Shown in pieces: positions 44,398-55,439 of a DNA stretch of 64,000 nt; position 1 is the stretch's first letter; each line of letters opens with the position of its first letter. The stretch is from Pseudomonas fluorescens (GTDB lineage Bacteria; Pseudomonadota; Gammaproteobacteria; Pseudomonadales; Pseudomonadaceae): assembly GCF_902497625.1 (NCBI RefSeq), contig NZ_CABVGX010000004.1, forward strand, positions 62,001 to 126,000, read 5' to 3'. A model generated the notes under the pieces. The model saw only the letters and a program-made list of their open reading frames with translations, was not told the origin of the DNA and ran no database searches. The position numbers and the translations under genes are program-made.

Positions 44398-45285
44398 TCA
44401 GCTACGGCGACGCAGACTTATCCACGCATCGACGCTATAAATCGCCAATCCCGCCCAGATAAACATGAACGCTACCAGCGTACTGGACGACAAATGCTCA
44501 TTGAAGAGCAGTACCGCCTGCAGCAGCACCAGAGTCGGCGCGATGTATTGGAGGAATCCCAATGTCGTATAGGGTAAATGCCGTGCAGCAGCGTTGAAAC
44601 ACACCAGCGGCACCAGCGTCACCGGTCCGGCGGCGACCAGCCACCAGGCCTCGGAAGTGCTCCAGAATTGCGCCTGAGCACTACTTGCCCCGGGATTGAA
44701 CAACAACCAGGCAACGGCGATCGGTACCAGCATCCAGGTTTCCACTACCAGTCCCGGCAACGCCTTGACCGGCGCCTGTTTGCGAATCAACCCGTAGAAA
44801 CCGAACGTCAACGCCAGTACCAGCGACACCCACGGCAAACTGCCGACCTGCCACACTTGCTGCGCCACACCGACTGCCGCCAGACCCACGGCCAGCCACT
44901 GCATGCGCCGCAGCCGCTCACCCAGAATCAACATCCCGAGCAACACATTCACCAGAGGATTGATGTAGTAACCGAGACTGGCTTCGAGCATGCGGCCGTT
45001 GTTAACCGACCAGACGTAGGTCAGCCAGTTGGCCGCGATCAATGTGCCGCTCAACGCCAGGATCGCCAGCCGTTTGGGGTTGTCGCGCAATTCGCGCCAC
45101 CAGCCCGGATGCTTCCAGACCATCAGCAGCAACGCGCCGAACAACGCCGACCAGAGCACCCGGTGGACAATGATTTCCACGGCAGGGACGTTGGCGATGG
45201 CTTTGAAGTAGAGCGGGAAAAGTCCCCAGATGATGTAGGCACTCAGGCCCAGAATGTACCCGCGACGCGGGTTGGCGACTTGCAT
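44398..45285 (-). CDS. rarD: RarD-type EamA-family transporter
   Basis: The 295-residue inner-membrane protein has ten hydrophobic segments and the RarD start signature GYILGLSAYIIWGLFPLYFK, plus EASLGYYINPLVNVLLGMLI and TLGFLQYIAPTLVLLQAVLL. The family belongs to the drug/metabolite transporter superfamily; the natural substrate is not known despite the chloramphenicol-sensitivity label. Confidence 0.9.
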   Translation of the reverse strand: MQVANPRRGYILGLSAYIIWGLFPLYFKAIANVPAVEIIVHRVLWSALFGALLLMVWKHPGWWRELRDNPKRLAILALSGTLIAANWLTYVWSVNNGRMLEASLGYYINPLVNVLLGMLILGERLRRMQWLAVGLAAVGVAQQVWQVGSLPWVSLVLALTFGFYGLIRKQAPVKALPGLVVETWMLVPIAVAWLLFNPGASSAQAQFWSTSEAWWLVAAGPVTLVPLVCFNAAARHLPYTTLGFLQYIAPTLVLLQAVLLFNEHLSSSTLVAFMFIWAGLAIYSVDAWISLRRRS

Positions 45286-45385
45286 GCGGAATCCTTGCTT
45301 AGGTAGCTAACAAAGAGGGGATTGTAAGGAGATTTTTCTGTGAATGTCCTGCCTGATTAGGTCGGGCAGTTGCGAACACCCTATC

Positions 45386-45473
45386 TGTGGGAGCGAGCCT
45401 GCTCGCGAAAGCGGTTTGTCAGTCGACGTCTCTGTTGAATAAACGTCCGTCTTCGCGAGCAGGCACGCTCCCA
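45386..45473. repeat. REP doublet, GGGAGCG family
   Basis: TGTGGGAGCGAGCCTGCTCG and inverse lie between rarD and the srkA-like gene. Confidence 0.9.
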
Positions 45474-45489
45474 CTACAGGGATTGAGTG

Positions 45490-46464
45490 TCAGAACAATT
45501 TCAACGGTTCTTCGTTGAGCGCGGACAGCTGTTCACGCAACGCCAACACCTGATCGCCCCAATAACGCTCCGTACCAAACCACGGAAAGCTGTGCGGAAA
45601 TGCCGGGTCGTCCCAGCGGCGGGCGAGCCAGGCGCTGTAATGCATCAGGCGCAAGGCGCGCAACGGTTCGATCAACGCCAGTTCGCGTGGATCGAAATCA
45701 TGAAACTCGTTGTAGCCGTCCATCAATTCCGACAACTGCCCCAGGCATTCCTGGCGATCACCGGCAAGCATCATCCAGATATCCTGCACCGCAGGGCCCA
45801 TGCGGCAGTCGTCAAGGTCGACGATGTGGAACATCTCATCGCGGCACATCATGTTGCCGGGATGACAGTCACCATGCATGCGGATGTTCTGGTGCGGCGT
45901 CGCCTTGTAGACCTCTTCCACGCGCTTGAGCAAGTCGCGAGCCACTGATTCGTAAGCCGGTAGCAGGCTTTTCGGGATGAAGTTGCCTTCCAGCAAGGTT
46001 GTCAGCGAATCGTGGCCGAAATTTTTCACGCCCAGTGCTTCACGGTGTTCGAACGGCTTCGTTGAACCCATCGCGTGAAACCGGCCAAGCAATTGACCGA
46101 GGCGATAAAGCTGATCGAGGTTCCCGGGCTCTGGCGCACGGCCGCCGCGACGTGGAAACAGCGTGAAGCGGAAACCGTTGTGTTCGTGCAGGCTGGCGCC
46201 GTTGTGAATCATCGGTGCGACCACGGGCACATCGCACTCGGCGAGCTCGAAGGTGAACTGATGTTCTTCGAGGATCGCTTCGTTTGTCCAGCGCTGCGGG
46301 CGATAGAACTTGGCGATCAGCGGTTCGGAGTCTTCGATGCCGACCTGATAGACGCGGTTCTCGTAGCTGTTGAGTGCGAGAATGCGCGCATCGCTGAGAA
46401 AGCCGATGCTTTCGACGGCATCAAGCACGAGGTCGGGGGTGAGCGTTGCAAACGGGTGGGCCAT
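45490..46464 (-). CDS. srkA: Stress-response serine/threonine protein kinase SrkA (YihE/RdoA)
   Basis: The 324-residue protein starts MAHPFATLTPDLVLDAVESI. It has a choline-kinase-like fold with RIHALNSYENRVYQV-like nucleotide-binding start, LIAKFYRPQRWTNEAILEEH (Lys and Glu) and the catalytic motifs MHGDCHPGNMM and HIVDLDDCRMGPAVQDIW. In E. coli YihE protects against MazEF-linked death and envelope stress. The longer open frame at its 5' end has no conservation. Confidence 0.9.
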   Translation of the reverse strand: MAHPFATLTPDLVLDAVESIGFLSDARILALNSYENRVYQVGIEDSEPLIAKFYRPQRWTNEAILEEHQFTFELAECDVPVVAPMIHNGASLHEHNGFRFTLFPRRGGRAPEPGNLDQLYRLGQLLGRFHAMGSTKPFEHREALGVKNFGHDSLTTLLEGNFIPKSLLPAYESVARDLLKRVEEVYKATPHQNIRMHGDCHPGNMMCRDEMFHIVDLDDCRMGPAVQDIWMMLAGDRQECLGQLSELMDGYNEFHDFDPRELALIEPLRALRLMHYSAWLARRWDDPAFPHSFPWFGTERYWGDQVLALREQLSALNEEPLKLF

Positions 46465-46565
46465 GCTGACTCCTGCGCGCAGCAGGCTGCCGCGTCCGGC
46501 CAAGCATGGTAGCGCAGACGGGGGGCTTTAGGGGTTGCACTTGAGGTAAGTGTTGTTCGTGGCGA

Positions 46566-46696
46566 CGCCTTCGCGGGCAAGTCAGGATGCCGCACCACAC
46601 GCTCCCACAGGGTATTGCGGTGCGCACGTTATTGCGTCACACCGCAGCTTCCTGTGAGAGCGTGTGGTGCGGCATCCCGACTTGCCCGCGATGAGG
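46566..46696. repeat. Inverted repeat, CGCGGGCAAGTCAGGATGCC family
   Basis: CGCCTTCGCGGGCAAGTCAG and GATGCCGCACCACACGCTCC are mirrored around position 46630. The gene-end of phoX follows within 6 bp. Confidence 0.85.
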
Positions 46697-46701
46697 CCCT
46701 G

Positions 46702-48603
46702 TCAGGCGCCGACAACCCCACCATCTTCACGCATAATCGCCATCACCGAAGACCGCGGCTTGCCGTTCGGCAAATGCTCCGGGAACGTTGAACCACCGTT
46801 CTCCCCCGGATGCTGAATCCCGACAAACACAGTCTTCTGATCCGGCGAGAACGCAATGCCGGTCACCTCGCAACCTACCGGTCCGACCATGAACCGCCGG
46901 ATCTCCCCCGTCACCGGATCGGCGCAGAGCATCTGGTTGTTGCCCATGCCCGCATAGTCCCCGGTATTGCTCGAATCGCCATCCGTCTGGATCCACAAGC
47001 GTCCGCCCTTGTCGAAACTCAGGCCGTCGGGGCTGTTGAACATGTTTTGCGTATTAACGTTCGACGAACCAGCCTTCGGCGTTCCGGCGTGCACGCCGGG
47101 GTTGCCGGCGACCACGAAAAGGTCCCAGGCAAAGGTTTTTGAAGCGTGATCGTCGCGATCCGTACGCCAGCGCAAAATCTGCCCGTATACGTTTTTTTCG
47201 CGCGGGTTGGGCCCACCGATCGGCTGACCCTCCTCGCCGCGTTTGACGTTATTAGTCAGCGTGCAATACACCTGGCCATCCTGAGGGCTGACGACAATCC
47301 ATTCCGGACGGTCCATGCGTGTCGCTTTCACCACACTGGCGGCCAGACGTGCGTGGATCAGCACTTCAGCCTGATCGGCGAAACCGCTGCTGGCATCGAT
47401 GCCGTTTTTGCCGTGGGTGAGTTCGATCCATTCGCCGTGGCCCTTGGGATGATCGGCATTGCCGTCACCGGCGTCGAAACGCGCGACGTACAACGTGCCG
47501 TGATCCAGCAGGTCGCGATTGGCCTTGGAATTCTTGTGATTGATCTTGTCGCGGCTGACGAACTTGTAGATGAATTCGCCCCGCTCATCGTCGCCCATGT
47601 ACACCACGACGTGCCCGTCAGCGGTTTCAGTCAACGCGGCGTTTTCATGTTTGAAGCGACCCAGGGCCGTGCGCTTGACAGGCGTCGATTGCGGATCGAA
47701 CGGATCGATCTCGACGATCCAGCCGTGACGGTTGAGCTCGTTGGGATTCTTCGCCAGATCAAAACGCTCGTCGTGCTGATGCCAGTTGATCTCTTTGCTC
47801 GCGACAACCACGCCATAGCGTTTCTGCGCGGCATCGAATTTTTGCTCGGCGTTATTGCTGCCAAAGCAATCGGTGAAGTTTTCTTCACAGGTCAGGTAGG
47901 TGCCCCACGGGGTCATGCCATTGGCGCAGTTCTGAAAGGTGCCTAATACGGTTTTACCGTCAGGATCGGCGCTGGTTTTCATCAGCGCATGACCGGCAGC
48001 CGGGCCGCTCAACTGGATCGGCGCATTGCCATGAATTCGCCGGTTGTAGCGCGAGCCTTGAACAAAACTCCACTGACCGTTCTGGCGCTGGATTTCAATC
48101 ACCGATACGCCTTCACAAGCCAGCGCCTTGTGCACATCGTCCGCTGACTGCGGCATGCCGCCGTGGGGGTAGAGGTAGCGATAGTTGGTGTATTCGTTGT
48201 TGATCGCCATCAGCGCCCGGTCTTTTTCACCGGGGAATTCGAACAGGCTCATGCCGTCGTTGTTGTCGCCAAACTGCAGTTCCTGCTGAGCTGCGGTGCC
48301 GTTGCCCTTCGGGTCGAAGGCCGGCCCGTCCTTGTGCAGAGGCTGACCCCAGCTGATCAACACCGAGGATTTGTAGCCCGGCGGCAGGGTGATGGCGTCG
48401 ATGGTGGCGGCGGGGATGCTGGCAAAGCCCAACAGTTTGCTCGCGCCTGCGCTGACACTGTCGGCCAGCACGCTGCGGCTCAGGAGGTTGCCACCGAGGA
48501 ACATTGCGGCGCCGCACAGGGCGCCGGCGCTGATGAAGCCACGACGGCTGAGGCCGACCATGTTTTCGAGATCGGTGGACTGGTTTTCTTCTAGTAGGCT
48601 CAC
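46702..48603 (-). CDS. PhoX-family alkaline phosphatase, Tat-exported
   Basis: The 633-residue protein begins with a GTG at 48603 (GGGAG 6 nt before it) as MSLLEENQSTDLENMVGLSR. A twin-arginine motif SRRGFISAG leads a hydrophobic stretch (GALCGAAMFLGGNLLSRSVLA), marking Tat export. The mature part is the DUF839/PhoX beta-propeller: ALMAINNEYTNYRYLYPHGG, GTYLTCEENFTDCFG, VYMGDDERGEFIYKFVSRD and RLWIQTDGDSSNTGDYAG. PhoX enzymes hydrolyse phosphomonoesters with Fe3+ and Ca2+. A Pho box was not seen upstream, as that region is filled by a REP element. Confidence 0.88.
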   Translation of the reverse strand: MSLLEENQSTDLENMVGLSRRGFISAGALCGAAMFLGGNLLSRSVLADSVSAGASKLLGFASIPAATIDAITLPPGYKSSVLISWGQPLHKDGPAFDPKGNGTAAQQELQFGDNNDGMSLFEFPGEKDRALMAINNEYTNYRYLYPHGGMPQSADDVHKALACEGVSVIEIQRQNGQWSFVQGSRYNRRIHGNAPIQLSGPAAGHALMKTSADPDGKTVLGTFQNCANGMTPWGTYLTCEENFTDCFGSNNAEQKFDAAQKRYGVVVASKEINWHQHDERFDLAKNPNELNRHGWIVEIDPFDPQSTPVKRTALGRFKHENAALTETADGHVVVYMGDDERGEFIYKFVSRDKINHKNSKANRDLLDHGTLYVARFDAGDGNADHPKGHGEWIELTHGKNGIDASSGFADQAEVLIHARLAASVVKATRMDRPEWIVVSPQDGQVYCTLTNNVKRGEEGQPIGGPNPREKNVYGQILRWRTDRDDHASKTFAWDLFVVAGNPGVHAGTPKAGSSNVNTQNMFNSPDGLSFDKGGRLWIQTDGDSSNTGDYAGMGNNQMLCADPVTGEIRRFMVGPVGCEVTGIAFSPDQKTVFVGIQHPGENGGSTFPEHLPNGKPRSSVMAIMREDGGVVGA

Positions 48604-48681
48604 GTCAGGCTCCCTGCAGATTTTGCAGTCACCATAGAGAGCATCGATGAAGTTTTTGTTGCAGTTGCTGCACACCGCCTT

Positions 48682-48810
48682 TGTAGCAGCTGGCGGAGCC
48701 TGCGTCCGGATGCGCAGCAGTCGCAATCTCATATCAATTTTTGATCACGATCGCGGCGTGAGTTTTTACGACTGCTGCGCAGCCGGACGCAGGCTCCGCC
48801 AGCTGCTACA
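48682..48810. repeat. REP-type inverted repeat, TGTAGCAGCTGGCGGAGCCTGCG family
   Basis: TGTAGCAGCTGGCGGAGCCT mirrored by AGGCTCCGCCAGCTGCTACA between phoX and the ModE-like gene. Confidence 0.92.
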
Positions 48811-48828
48811 GGGATTGAGGTGTATGGA

Positions 48829-49593
48829 TTACAGCGGTGTGCCCAGCAAAACGTAGGACGGCGCGAATTGCACGCGCACCGGTTTATCGGCGGCCAGATC
48901 AAGCGAGCGCAAGTGCAGCGGCTCGGCCAGTGCGCACAACGTCCGGCCGTTGGGCAAGCCTATGCGCACTTCGCTGGGGCCGTCTTCGGCGTCGAGGATT
49001 TCTTCGATGATGCCGGTCAGCTCGTTGTAACCCGGCGTTGCCGAATCTTCGATCGCCAGCAGCTCCAGCCATCCGGCCTTGATCAGCGCCACCACCTCTG
49101 TGCCAGTCTCCAGATCAAGACGCAGCGTGCTGTCGTGAGTGATCTGCGCAACCAGCGTCAGGCCCCCGGCCAGCTGGAGTCGGATCGCGTCGTTGCGACC
49201 CTGACTGGAGATCGCGATGACCTTGCCGTGCAACTGATTACGCGCGCTGGTCCTGAGCATCAGGCGTCCGAGCAAGTCGAGATCGCTGGCGTCTTCTGCC
49301 GCTTCCAGTACCTGCGCCTGCAGGGTCTGCAGTTTTTGGTAAAGGCGCAGCACCCGTTCACCTTCGCTGGAAAGCCTGGCGCCGCCGCCGCCTTTGCCAC
49401 CTACGCTGCGCTGCACCAACGGTTTCTGCGCAAGGTTGTTCAATTCGTCGATGGCGTCCCACGCGGCTTTGTAACTCAGGCCGGCGCTCTTTGCCGCGCG
49501 GGTGATCGAGCCCTCTTCAGCAATGTATTGCAGTAACGCGATGCGTTGCGGGCGACGGACGATGTGCTGAGACAACAACGTGGGCATGGACAT
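48829..49593 (-). CDS. ModE-like molybdate-responsive transcriptional regulator
   Basis: The 254-residue protein has an N-terminal winged HTH (IAEEGSITRAAKSAGLSYKA, GGGARLSSEGERVL, the GGKGGGG ModE linker) and two tandem C-terminal TOBE/Mop molybdate-binding domains (about residues 125-190 and 195-254; ARNQLHGKVIAISSQGRNDA, NELTGIIEEILDAEDGPSEV). It should bind DNA as a dimer when molybdate is bound and repress molybdate uptake. No mod operon adjoins it. The start at 49593 (MSMPTLL) or 49587 is unclear. Confidence 0.88.
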   Translation of the reverse strand: MSMPTLLSQHIVRRPQRIALLQYIAEEGSITRAAKSAGLSYKAAWDAIDELNNLAQKPLVQRSVGGKGGGGARLSSEGERVLRLYQKLQTLQAQVLEAAEDASDLDLLGRLMLRTSARNQLHGKVIAISSQGRNDAIRLQLAGGLTLVAQITHDSTLRLDLETGTEVVALIKAGWLELLAIEDSATPGYNELTGIIEEILDAEDGPSEVRIGLPNGRTLCALAEPLHLRSLDLAADKPVRVQFAPSYVLLGTPL

Positions 49594-49745
49594 GGCGAGA
49601 GGCTTTGGTCTGTGGCGATGTCGGGGACGTTGGCTGCTGGCAGCCTGGACGTCAAGTCGGGCAGCGGATTTGTGAGAGCAAGCTTGTTCCGGGCGGCGTA
49701 CCGTCGCAAGCGGTGTGTCGGTCGATACGATGCTGGCTGATACGG

Positions 49746-49847
49746 CCTCATCGCGAGCAGGCTCGCTCCCACAGGGATTGATGGTGTTACGGGCGTTGTG
49801 GGCCAACCCAGAACCCTTGTGGGAGCGAGCCTGCTCGCGATGAGGCC
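49746..49847. repeat. REP doublet, GGGAGCG family
   Basis: CATCGCGAGCAGGCTCGCTC and TGTGGGAGCGAGCCTGCTCG are inverted copies between comF and the ModE-like gene. The remaining 325-bp gap (49594-49919) holds no gene. Confidence 0.9.
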
Positions 49848-49919
49848 GCCACATAACAATTTTGTTGACTGACAGAGCGCGAGCCAGCCCGCACCCACAG
49901 GTTTTGTATCCGGCCTGAG

Positions 49920-50660
49920 TCAGGCTGTGTCGCCGGGCTTCGGTGTACGCGCCAGGCAATAAACATCGACCCGCGCCGCGCCCGCGTCCATCAGTAGCCG
50001 CGCCAATGCATGAGCCGTGGCGCCCGTGGTCAGCACGTCATCCACCAGCGCCAGATGAAGGCCCGCGACCCGTGCATCGGGCGCCAGGGCGAAGGCATTG
50101 CGCAGGTTCTTTTTGCGCGCTTCGGCATTCAGTTCCTGCTGCGCACTGGTGTCCTGAATTCTCAACAGGATCTTGTCATCGCAAGGAATGTCGAGCCCTT
50201 CACTCAGCCATCGCGCCAGCATGGCGGCTTGATTGAAACCTCGCTTGCGCAGGCGTTTTGCGGTCATAGGCACTGCAAGCATTGAGTCGGGCCGATCCAT
50301 ATCCTCGTCGAAACGATGGAGCAGATATTGAGCTAGAAGGTCACCGAGCAGTCGTCCATAAGGCCAGCGGGCGCTGTGCTTGAAACGAGTGATCAGGCTG
50401 TCGAGCGGAAAGCCGTAGGTCCACGGTACTGCCACCTGTTCAAATGCCGGCGGTTGTGAGAGGCACTGACTGCACGTCAGCCCTGCAGACGGCAGTGGTA
50501 ATGCGCAAGTTCGGCAATGTTCACCCAGCCAAGGTAGCTCGGTTTCACACGCCATGCAGATCGGTGTGGCGTCATCGGCTACTTCGCTGCAGAGTAGACA
50601 GTACTGTTTGTTTTTTAACCAGATGTAGACCGGCCCTTCGTATCGCGGTTGACAGCGCAT
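49920..50660 (-). CDS. ComF-family phosphoribosyltransferase-like protein
   Basis: The 246-residue protein has an N-terminal zinc ribbon with CLLC, ICMAC, CRTC and CSQC pairs (residues about 22-75) and a C-terminal type I phosphoribosyltransferase fold whose PRPP motif is [13 protein letters not shown]. Related proteins act in natural transformation (ComF/GntX-type); the biochemical activity is uncertain. It is divergent from bioB, the arrangement seen around PA0489. Confidence 0.85.
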   Translation of the reverse strand: MRCQPRYEGPVYIWLKNKQYCLLCSEVADDATPICMACETELPWLGEHCRTCALPLPSAGLTCSQCLSQPPAFEQVAVPWTYGFPLDSLITRFKHSARWPYGRLLGDLLAQYLLHRFDEDMDRPDSMLAVPMTAKRLRKRGFNQAAMLARWLSEGLDIPCDDKILLRIQDTSAQQELNAEARKKNLRNAFALAPDARVAGLHLALVDDVLTTGATAHALARLLMDAGAARVDVYCLARTPKPGDTA

Positions 50661-50753
50661 CGCTCTTCCTTAAATATGCCCAACATCCGTGTTGCGTCTG
50701 TGGGTATTCCTCGACCCCGGCCGCCAATCAAGCATAAAACAAAGGAAACACCC

Positions 50754-51809
50754 ATGAGCGCCAGCACCACTGCAACTCTGCGTCATGATTGGTCTTTGGC
50801 CGAAGTCAAAGCACTCTTTGTACAGCCATTCAATGACCTGTTGTTCCAGGCGCAGACGGTGCACCGCGCACATTTCGATGCCAATCGCGTTCAAGTTTCA
50901 ACGCTGCTTTCGATCAAAACCGGCGCTTGCCCGGAAGATTGCAAATATTGTCCGCAGTCCGGTCATTACAACACCGGGCTGGAAAAAGAGAAGTTGATGG
51001 AAGTGCAGAAGGTCCTCGAAGAGGCCGCGCGCGCCAAAGCCATCGGCTCCACTCGCTTCTGCATGGGCGCGGCGTGGAAACATCCGTCGGCCAAAGACAT
51101 GCCGTACGTGCTGGAAATGGTCAAAGGCGTGAAAGCCATGGGCCTGGAAACCTGCATGACCCTCGGTCGCCTGGATCAGGACCAGACCGAAGCGCTGGCC
51201 AACGCCGGCCTCGATTACTACAACCACAACCTTGACACCTCGCCGGAGTTCTACGGCAGCATCATCACCACGCGCACTTACGGCGAACGCCTGCAAACCC
51301 TGGCGTACGTGCGTGATTCGGGCATGAAGATCTGCTCCGGTGGCATCCTCGGCATGGGCGAGTCGCTGGACGACCGCGCCAACCTGCTGATCCAGTTGGC
51401 CAACCTGCCGGAGCATCCGGAATCGGTGCCGATCAATATGCTGGTGAAGGTCGCCGGCACGCCGCTGGAAAATGCCGACGACATCGATCCGTTCGACTTC
51501 ATCCGCATGCTCGCGGTCGCGCGCATCCTGATGCCGCAGTCTCACGTGCGCCTGTCCGCTGGCCGTGAAGCGATGAACGAGCAGATGCAGGCGTTGGCAT
51601 TCTTTGCCGGAGCGAACTCGATTTTCTACGGCGACAAGTTGCTGACCACCGCCAACCCGCAGGCCGACAAGGACATGCAACTGTTCTCGCGCCTGGGCAT
51701 CCTGCCGGAAGCGCGCGAAGAGCATGCGGATGAAGTGCATCAGGCGGCGATCGAGCAGGCGTTGGTCGAGCAGAAAAGCACCGGCCAGTTTTATAACGCG
51801 GCTGTTTGA
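50754..51809 (+). CDS. bioB: Biotin synthase
   Basis: The 351-residue radical-SAM enzyme converts dethiobiotin to biotin by inserting sulfur. The [4Fe-4S]/SAM cysteines lie in [17 protein letters not shown], with further signatures [13 protein letters not shown] and [15 protein letters not shown]. The start at 50754 follows AAAGGAAACACCC. First gene of the bioBFHCD operon. No BirA operator can be assigned, consistent with this group lacking BirA repression in some pseudomonads. Confidence 0.96.
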   Translation: MSASTTATLRHDWSLAEVKALFVQPFNDLLFQAQTVHRAHFDANRVQVSTLLSIKTGACPEDCKYCPQSGHYNTGLEKEKLMEVQKVLEEAARAKAIGSTRFCMGAAWKHPSAKDMPYVLEMVKGVKAMGLETCMTLGRLDQDQTEALANAGLDYYNHNLDTSPEFYGSIITTRTYGERLQTLAYVRDSGMKICSGGILGMGESLDDRANLLIQLANLPEHPESVPINMLVKVAGTPLENADDIDPFDFIRMLAVARILMPQSHVRLSAGREAMNEQMQALAFFAGANSIFYGDKLLTTANPQADKDMQLFSRLGILPEAREEHADEVHQAAIEQALVEQKSTGQFYNAAV

Positions 51810-51841
51810 CCCTTCACCGCTCCGCTGAAATGCAAACCCTC

Positions 51842-51920
51842 GTAGGAGCTGCCGCAGGCTGCGATCTTCTGACCTTGTTTTTTCAAGATCAAAAGATCGC
51901 AGCCTGCGGCAGCTCCTACA
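51842..51920. repeat. Inverted repeat inside the bio operon
   Basis: CGTAGGAGCTGCCGCAGGCT is mirrored by AGCCTGCGGCAGCTCCTACA; it occupies the gap between bioB and bioF. Confidence 0.92.
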
Positions 51921-51947
51921 GAATTACTTTCTACTTGCGAGGCCTGC

Positions 51948-53126
51948 ATGTCCTTCGATCTCGCCGCACGCCTCGCTGCCCGTCGTGCCGACAATCTCTA
52001 CCGTCACCGCCCCCTGCTCGACAGCCCGCAAGGCCCGCAAGTGGTGGTCGATGGTCAGCCGTTGCTGGCGTTCTGCAACAACGATTACCTCGGCCTGGCC
52101 AATCATCCGCAAGTGATTGAGGCCTGGCGGGCCGGTGCTTCCCGGTGGGGCGTCGGCGGCGGCGCTTCGCATCTGGTGATCGGCCACAGCACGCCGCACC
52201 ACGAACTTGAAGAGGCCCTCGCTGACCTTACCGGTCGACCGCGTGCGTTGCTCTTTACCACCGGCTACATGGCCAACCTCGGCGCAGTCACCGCGCTGGT
52301 GGGGCAGGGCGATACGGTGCTCGAAGACCGGCTCAATCACGCGTCATTGCTGGACGCCGGTCTGCTCTCCGGCGCGCGCTTCAATCGTTACCTGCACAAC
52401 GACGCGACGAGTCTGGCCAGGCGTCTCGAGAAGGCCACCGGCAATACCCTGGTGGTCACCGATGGGGTATTCAGCATGGACGGCGACATCGCCGATCTGC
52501 CGGCGCTGGTGCGCGAAACCAAGGCCCGCGGGGCGTGGCTGATGGTCGACGACGCCCATGGTTTTGGTCCGCTGGGCGCCACGGGCGCCGGCATCGTCGA
52601 ACATTTTGGCTTGAGCCAGGACGACGTGCCGGTACTGGTCGGTACGCTGGGCAAAGCGTTCGGTACAGCCGGCGCGTTTGTCGCTGGCAGCGACGAGCTG
52701 ATCGAAAGCCTGATCCAGTTCGCCCGCCCGTACATTTACACCACCAGCCAGCCGCCGGCGCTGGCCTGCGCAACGTTAAAAAGCCTGCAATTGCTGCGCA
52801 GTGAACACTGGCGCCGTGAGCACTTGCAGACCCTGATCCGCCAATTCCGCCGGGGTGCCGAGCAGATAGGTCTGCAGCTGATGGACAGCTTCACGCCAAT
52901 CCAGCCGATCATGGTTGGCGATGCCGGGCGCGCGGTGCGACTGTCGCAAATGCTTCGCGAACGCGGCCTGATGGTCACTGCAATTCGCCAGCCGACCGTG
53001 CCTGCGGGCAGTGCGCGTTTGCGGGTGACGTTGACTGCAGCGCACAGCGAAGCACAGGTGCAGCTATTGTTAGAGGGCCTCGCTGACTGTTTCCAACAAC
53101 TAAGCCCGGAGCCAAACCATGCGTAA
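51948..53126 (+). CDS. bioF: 8-amino-7-oxononanoate synthase
   Basis: The 392-residue PLP enzyme condenses pimeloyl-ACP and L-alanine. Visible: [53 protein letters not shown] (PLP Asp/His) and the Lys motif [18 protein letters not shown]. It overlaps bioH by 8 nt. Confidence 0.96.
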   Translation: MSFDLAARLAARRADNLYRHRPLLDSPQGPQVVVDGQPLLAFCNNDYLGLANHPQVIEAWRAGASRWGVGGGASHLVIGHSTPHHELEEALADLTGRPRALLFTTGYMANLGAVTALVGQGDTVLEDRLNHASLLDAGLLSGARFNRYLHNDATSLARRLEKATGNTLVVTDGVFSMDGDIADLPALVRETKARGAWLMVDDAHGFGPLGATGAGIVEHFGLSQDDVPVLVGTLGKAFGTAGAFVAGSDELIESLIQFARPYIYTTSQPPALACATLKSLQLLRSEHWRREHLQTLIRQFRRGAEQIGLQLMDSFTPIQPIMVGDAGRAVRLSQMLRERGLMVTAIRQPTVPAGSARLRVTLTAAHSEAQVQLLLEGLADCFQQLSPEPNHA

Positions 53127-53850
53127 TCGGCTGATTCTTCTACCCGGTTGGGGGCTCGGTGTTTCTCCGCTGGAGCCATTGTCTGCGGCGCTGCAGGGGC
53201 TGGATGAGCGCCTGCGCGTCGAGATCGAGCCGCTGCCGGAACTGGAATCCGCTGACCTGGAAGAATGGCTCGACGAGCTCGACGCAACCGTGCCCCAGGA
53301 CACCTGGCTGGGTGGCTGGTCGTTCGGCGGCATGCTCGCGTCCGAACTGGCGGCGCGGCGTGGCGATCGCTGCTGCGGCGTACTGACGCTTGCGAGCAAT
53401 CCCTGTTTTATCGCCCATGAACAGTGGCCGAGTGCGATGTCGGGGGAAACCTTCGACGCCTTCCTGGCCGGGTGCCAAACCGGTTCGCGGCTGACCTTGA
53501 AACGCTTTGCATTACTTTGCACTCAGGGCGCGGAAGACCCGCGCGGGTTGTCGCGGTTGTTGCTCGGCGGCGCTCCGCACACGGCCGACGGCGTACTGAT
53601 GAGCGGCCTCGAAGTGCTCGCGCAACTGGATACCCGCCAGGCGTTGCAAGCCTTTCGCGGACCGCAACTGCACCTGTTTGCCGGACTCGACGGCCTTGTG
53701 CCCGCAGAAGCCGCCAGTGAGTTGCTGGCGTTGTTACCGGATGTCGAAATCGGTCTGATTGAACAGGCCAGCCACGCCTTTCTTCTGGAAGACCCCCACG
53801 GTGTGGCGGGGGCGATCCAGGCCTTTTTGCATGAGTTTGGTGATGACTGA
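53119..53850 (+). CDS. bioH: Pimeloyl-ACP methyl ester esterase
   Basis: The 243-residue alpha/beta hydrolase has the nucleophile elbow [10 protein letters not shown] (Ser), and Asp/His later ([23 protein letters not shown]). It removes the methyl ester from pimeloyl-ACP after chain extension, the step that complements BioC. The start overlaps the end of bioF, and its stop overlaps the bioC start. Confidence 0.93.
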   Translation: MRNRLILLPGWGLGVSPLEPLSAALQGLDERLRVEIEPLPELESADLEEWLDELDATVPQDTWLGGWSFGGMLASELAARRGDRCCGVLTLASNPCFIAHEQWPSAMSGETFDAFLAGCQTGSRLTLKRFALLCTQGAEDPRGLSRLLLGGAPHTADGVLMSGLEVLAQLDTRQALQAFRGPQLHLFAGLDGLVPAEAASELLALLPDVEIGLIEQASHAFLLEDPHGVAGAIQAFLHEFGDD

Positions 53851-54655
53851 TTTATCCCTTCACAGTTTGCCCGGCGGCTTGCCGGACAAGCGCGACGTAG
53901 CCGCTTCTTTCTCCCGCGCGGCAGCCAGCTATGACAGCGTGGCCGAGCTGCAGCGTGCGGTCGGCAGCGAATTACTGAGCAGGCTGCCGGACGCTTTCAT
54001 CCCGGCTCGCTGGCTGGATCTTGGGTGCGGCACCGGCTATTTCAGCCGCGTGCTGGCCGAGCGGTTTGCCGGCAGCCACGGCGTGGCGCTGGACATTGCC
54101 GAGGGCATGCTCAGTCACGCGCGGCCCTTCGGCGGGGCCCGCGATTTCATTGCTGGCGATGCAGAGCAATTGCCGCTGCAAGCTTCGACCTGCGATCTGA
54201 TCTTTTCAAGCCTGGCAGTGCAGTGGTGCGCGGACTTCGCTGCAGTGCTCAGCGAAGCAAATCGGGTGTTGAAACCGGGTGGGATGTTCGCGTTTGCCAG
54301 TCTGTGCGTGGGCACCCTGGCGGAGCTGCGCGACAGTTGGCGTCAGGTCGATGGCAGAGTGCACGTCAATCGGTTTCGTGAGTTCGGGGGCTATCAACAG
54401 CTTTGCGCCGACAGTGGTTTGCAGATCGCTACCCTGGAAACCTGTCCGCAGGTGCTGCATTACCCGGATGTGCGCAGTCTCACCCACGAGCTCAAGGCGT
54501 TGGGTGCGCACAACCTGAATCCCGGTCGCCCCGGCGGCTTGACCGGCCGCGCGCGAATTCTTGGCTTGGTCGAGGCTTATGAGCGGTTTCGTCAGGCCGA
54601 AGGTCTGCCGGCGACTTATCAAGTCGTGTACGCCGTTTTGGAGAAACCTCGATGA
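53843..54655 (+). CDS. bioC: Malonyl-ACP O-methyltransferase
   Basis: The 270-residue SAM-dependent methyltransferase has motif [18 protein letters not shown] and [19 protein letters not shown] (motif II/post-I). It methylates malonyl-ACP to start pimelate synthesis. The start at 53843, [20 protein letters not shown], overlaps the bioH stop; an ATG at 53831 in the same frame is an alternative. Confidence 0.94.
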   Translation: MTDLSLHSLPGGLPDKRDVAASFSRAAASYDSVAELQRAVGSELLSRLPDAFIPARWLDLGCGTGYFSRVLAERFAGSHGVALDIAEGMLSHARPFGGARDFIAGDAEQLPLQASTCDLIFSSLAVQWCADFAAVLSEANRVLKPGGMFAFASLCVGTLAELRDSWRQVDGRVHVNRFREFGGYQQLCADSGLQIATLETCPQVLHYPDVRSLTHELKALGAHNLNPGRPGGLTGRARILGLVEAYERFRQAEGLPATYQVVYAVLEKPR

Positions 54656-55332
54656 GCGCAGCCTATTTCATCACCGGCACGGACACCGATGTCGGCAAAA
54701 CCACTGTTGCGGCGGGGCTGTTGCACGCTGCGCGCTCAGCGGGCCTGAGCACCGCAGCGGGCAAGCCGGTGGCGTCCGGTTGCTCGGTCACGCCCAAGGG
54801 GCTGCGCAACGCGGATGCGCTGGCGCTGTTGGCGCAGTGCTCGATGCCTTTGACGTATAAACAAGTGAATCCGCTGGCGTTCGAGCCGGCCATTGCGCCT
54901 CATCTGGCCGCGCGGGAAGCAGGAGTAGCGTTGACTGTGCAGTCTCTGCTCACGCCGATGCGGCAGATTCTGGACTTGCAGGCGGACTTCACCTTGATCG
55001 AAGGCGCCGGTGGCTGGCGCGTGCCGCTGGCGGATCAGGACAATCTGTCAGACCTGGCGATGGCGCTGAATCTGCCAGTGATTCTGGTGGTTGGCGTGCG
55101 CCTCGGCTGTATCAGCCATGCACTGTTGACTGCCGAAGCGATCGCCCGGGACGGACTGCAGCTGGCCGGTTGGGTGGCTAATATCATTGATCCGAAGACG
55201 TCGCGGCTGGAAGAAAACCTCGCTACGCTTGCCGAACGACTCCCCGCGCCGTGCCTGGGACGGGTACCGAAACTCAAGTCGACAACGGCTGAGGCAGTAG
55301 CTGAACATCTTCAGCTGGATTTGCTGGACTAG
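54652..55332 (+). CDS. bioD: Dethiobiotin synthetase
   Basis: The 226-residue ATP-dependent ligase has the P-loop [27 protein letters not shown] (Lys-x-Val) and [16 protein letters not shown]. It closes the ureido ring. Overlaps bioC by 4 nt (ATGA); last gene of the operon. Confidence 0.95.
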   Translation: MSAAYFITGTDTDVGKTTVAAGLLHAARSAGLSTAAGKPVASGCSVTPKGLRNADALALLAQCSMPLTYKQVNPLAFEPAIAPHLAAREAGVALTVQSLLTPMRQILDLQADFTLIEGAGGWRVPLADQDNLSDLAMALNLPVILVVGVRLGCISHALLTAEAIARDGLQLAGWVANIIDPKTSRLEENLATLAERLPAPCLGRVPKLKSTTAEAVAEHLQLDLLD

Positions 55333-55439
55333 GCTTTTACTATGAGAAGGCACCGTGCCATTAGTGTTTATGTCGGGCCTTTTGCAGCGGCGTCTGCTTC
55401 AATGAATGCTTGTTGATCCTTCAAAGGACGCGTTCTCCC